Origin: UBA5543 sp964464965
GTDB taxonomy: Bacteria; Bacteroidota; Bacteroidia; Chitinophagales; Chitinophagaceae
NCBI GenBank assembly: GCA_964464965.1
Contig: CAYXHM010000012.1
Span: 1-64,000 of the forward strand
Direction: 5' to 3'
DNA: 64,000 bases
Position numbers and translations under genes: made by a program. Of the stretch, positions 63,593-64,000 are shown one piece after another; the stretch's first letter is position 1; each line of letters opens with the position of its first letter. A model generated the notes under the pieces. The model ran no database searches, was not told the origin of the DNA, and saw nothing but the letters and a program-made list of their open reading frames with translations.

Positions 63593-64000
63593 ATGCCAAG
63601 GGTATTACGCATACATAACCGTTTAATTATTGGCGGGCCTGCCATAAATGTTACTTACCTGACTAAGTACATGGCACCTGAATTTGAAACCATGCTGGTG
63701 ATAGGCGATAAAGACAGCCATGAGCAGGATGCTGACCACCTGATAATGAACCTGGGCCTGGACCCTGTAGTAGTACCCGAAATGAAACGAGATATAAGCC
63801 CGCTAAACGATGGCTATGCTTACCAGAAAATCAAAGCGCTGATTGAGAAATTCAGGCCGGATATAGTGCATACCCATGCGGCCAAATCGGGTGTAATAGG
63901 CCGACTCGCCGCAGATGCATGCAAGGTGCCTGTAATCGTACATACCTTTCATGGCCATGTTTTTCACAGCTATTTCAGCAAATTCAAAACAAATACTTTC
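63593..64000 (+). CDS. Family 4 glycosyltransferase, 5' part only
   Basis: The frame opens at ATG 63593 and runs off the window end (136 codons seen). GT4-type N-terminal domain: LIIGGPAINVTYLTKYM, then DIVHTHAAKSGVIGRLAA, then VHTFHGHVFHSYFS. It follows the asparagine synthase by 54 bases in the same direction, so the locus continues beyond the window. Confidence 0.85.
   Translation, partial: MPRVLRIHNRLIIGGPAINVTYLTKYMAPEFETMLVIGDKDSHEQDADHLIMNLGLDPVVVPEMKRDISPLNDGYAYQKIKALIEKFRPDIVHTHAAKSGVIGRLAADACKVPVIVHTFHGHVFHSYFSKFKTNTF

Overview
The window looks like a chromosomal segment of a Bacteroidota bacterium, probably of the Chitinophagaceae type. The signs are several large secreted proteins with type IX secretion (T9SS) type A C-terminal sorting domains, promoters of the TAnnTTTG (-7) class, many short lipoproteins with Cys-Lys-Lys after the lipobox, a PID-CTERM-like small protein, LytTR and NarL two-component pairs, and a BY-kinase exopolysaccharide locus. 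Family names come from recognising motifs by eye; no database search was possible.

Layout. 1-4.3 kb: two tandem pilin-like secreted subunits (the first cut by the window edge), a 924-aa usher-like outer-membrane protein, and a small unknown protein. 4.4-5.7 kb: a 39-aa membrane peptide and malate dehydrogenase. 5.8-13.2 kb, all minus strand: a periplasmic redox-type cluster (OB-fold protein, two haem-binding lipoproteins, YceI, DUF5777 barrel), preceded by a second YceI overlapping a beta-propeller sensor kinase, which overlaps a LytTR regulator. 13.3-16.9 kb: an orphan T9SS domain, glutaminyl cyclase, and two paralogous lipoproteins flanking a double-HTH regulator. 16.9-22.1 kb: a 1735-aa T9SS cargo with a seven-blade SBBP propeller and about ten Ig-like repeats. 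22.2-26.4 kb: two Cys-rich mini-lipoproteins, a TonB-dependent receptor and ribulose-phosphate epimerase. 26.4-31.9 kb: a candidate small RNA, an outer-membrane protein, a Cys-rich exported protein, a 7TM protein/NarL-type kinase/regulator operon, and an RNA methyltransferase. 32-36.2 kb: the PID-CTERM-like protein, a 1000-aa T9SS protein and a lipoprotein.

36.3-38.6 kb is the translation locus: tRNA-Thr(UGU), tRNA-Tyr(GUA), tRNA-Gly(UCC), tRNA-Thr(GGU), then tuf. This is the same order as E. coli thrU-tyrU-glyT-thrT-tufB. 38.8-45.9 kb: two EGF-like lipoproteins, a 796-aa T9SS Ig-repeat protein, DUF4294, SCO, a chromate transporter, a 46-aa membrane peptide and pdxH.

46-64 kb is an exopolysaccharide or glycan locus behind a 440-bp leader that carries an inverted repeat with DnaA-box-like arms. 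It holds a Wza-type exporter, a Wzz/BY-kinase, a PglK-like ABC flippase candidate, two GT2 and five GT4 glycosyltransferases, a deacetylase-fold protein, a Wzy-like membrane protein on the opposite strand, an asparagine synthase and a truncated GT4. The genes fit lipid-linked glycan assembly, flipping, polymerisation and export, but no sugar-nucleotide synthesis genes are present here.

The best candidates for something undescribed are the pilin-like/usher-like module at 1-3945, the self-regulated YceI/haem/DUF5777 cluster at 5.8-13.2 kb, and the tandem lipoprotein families.
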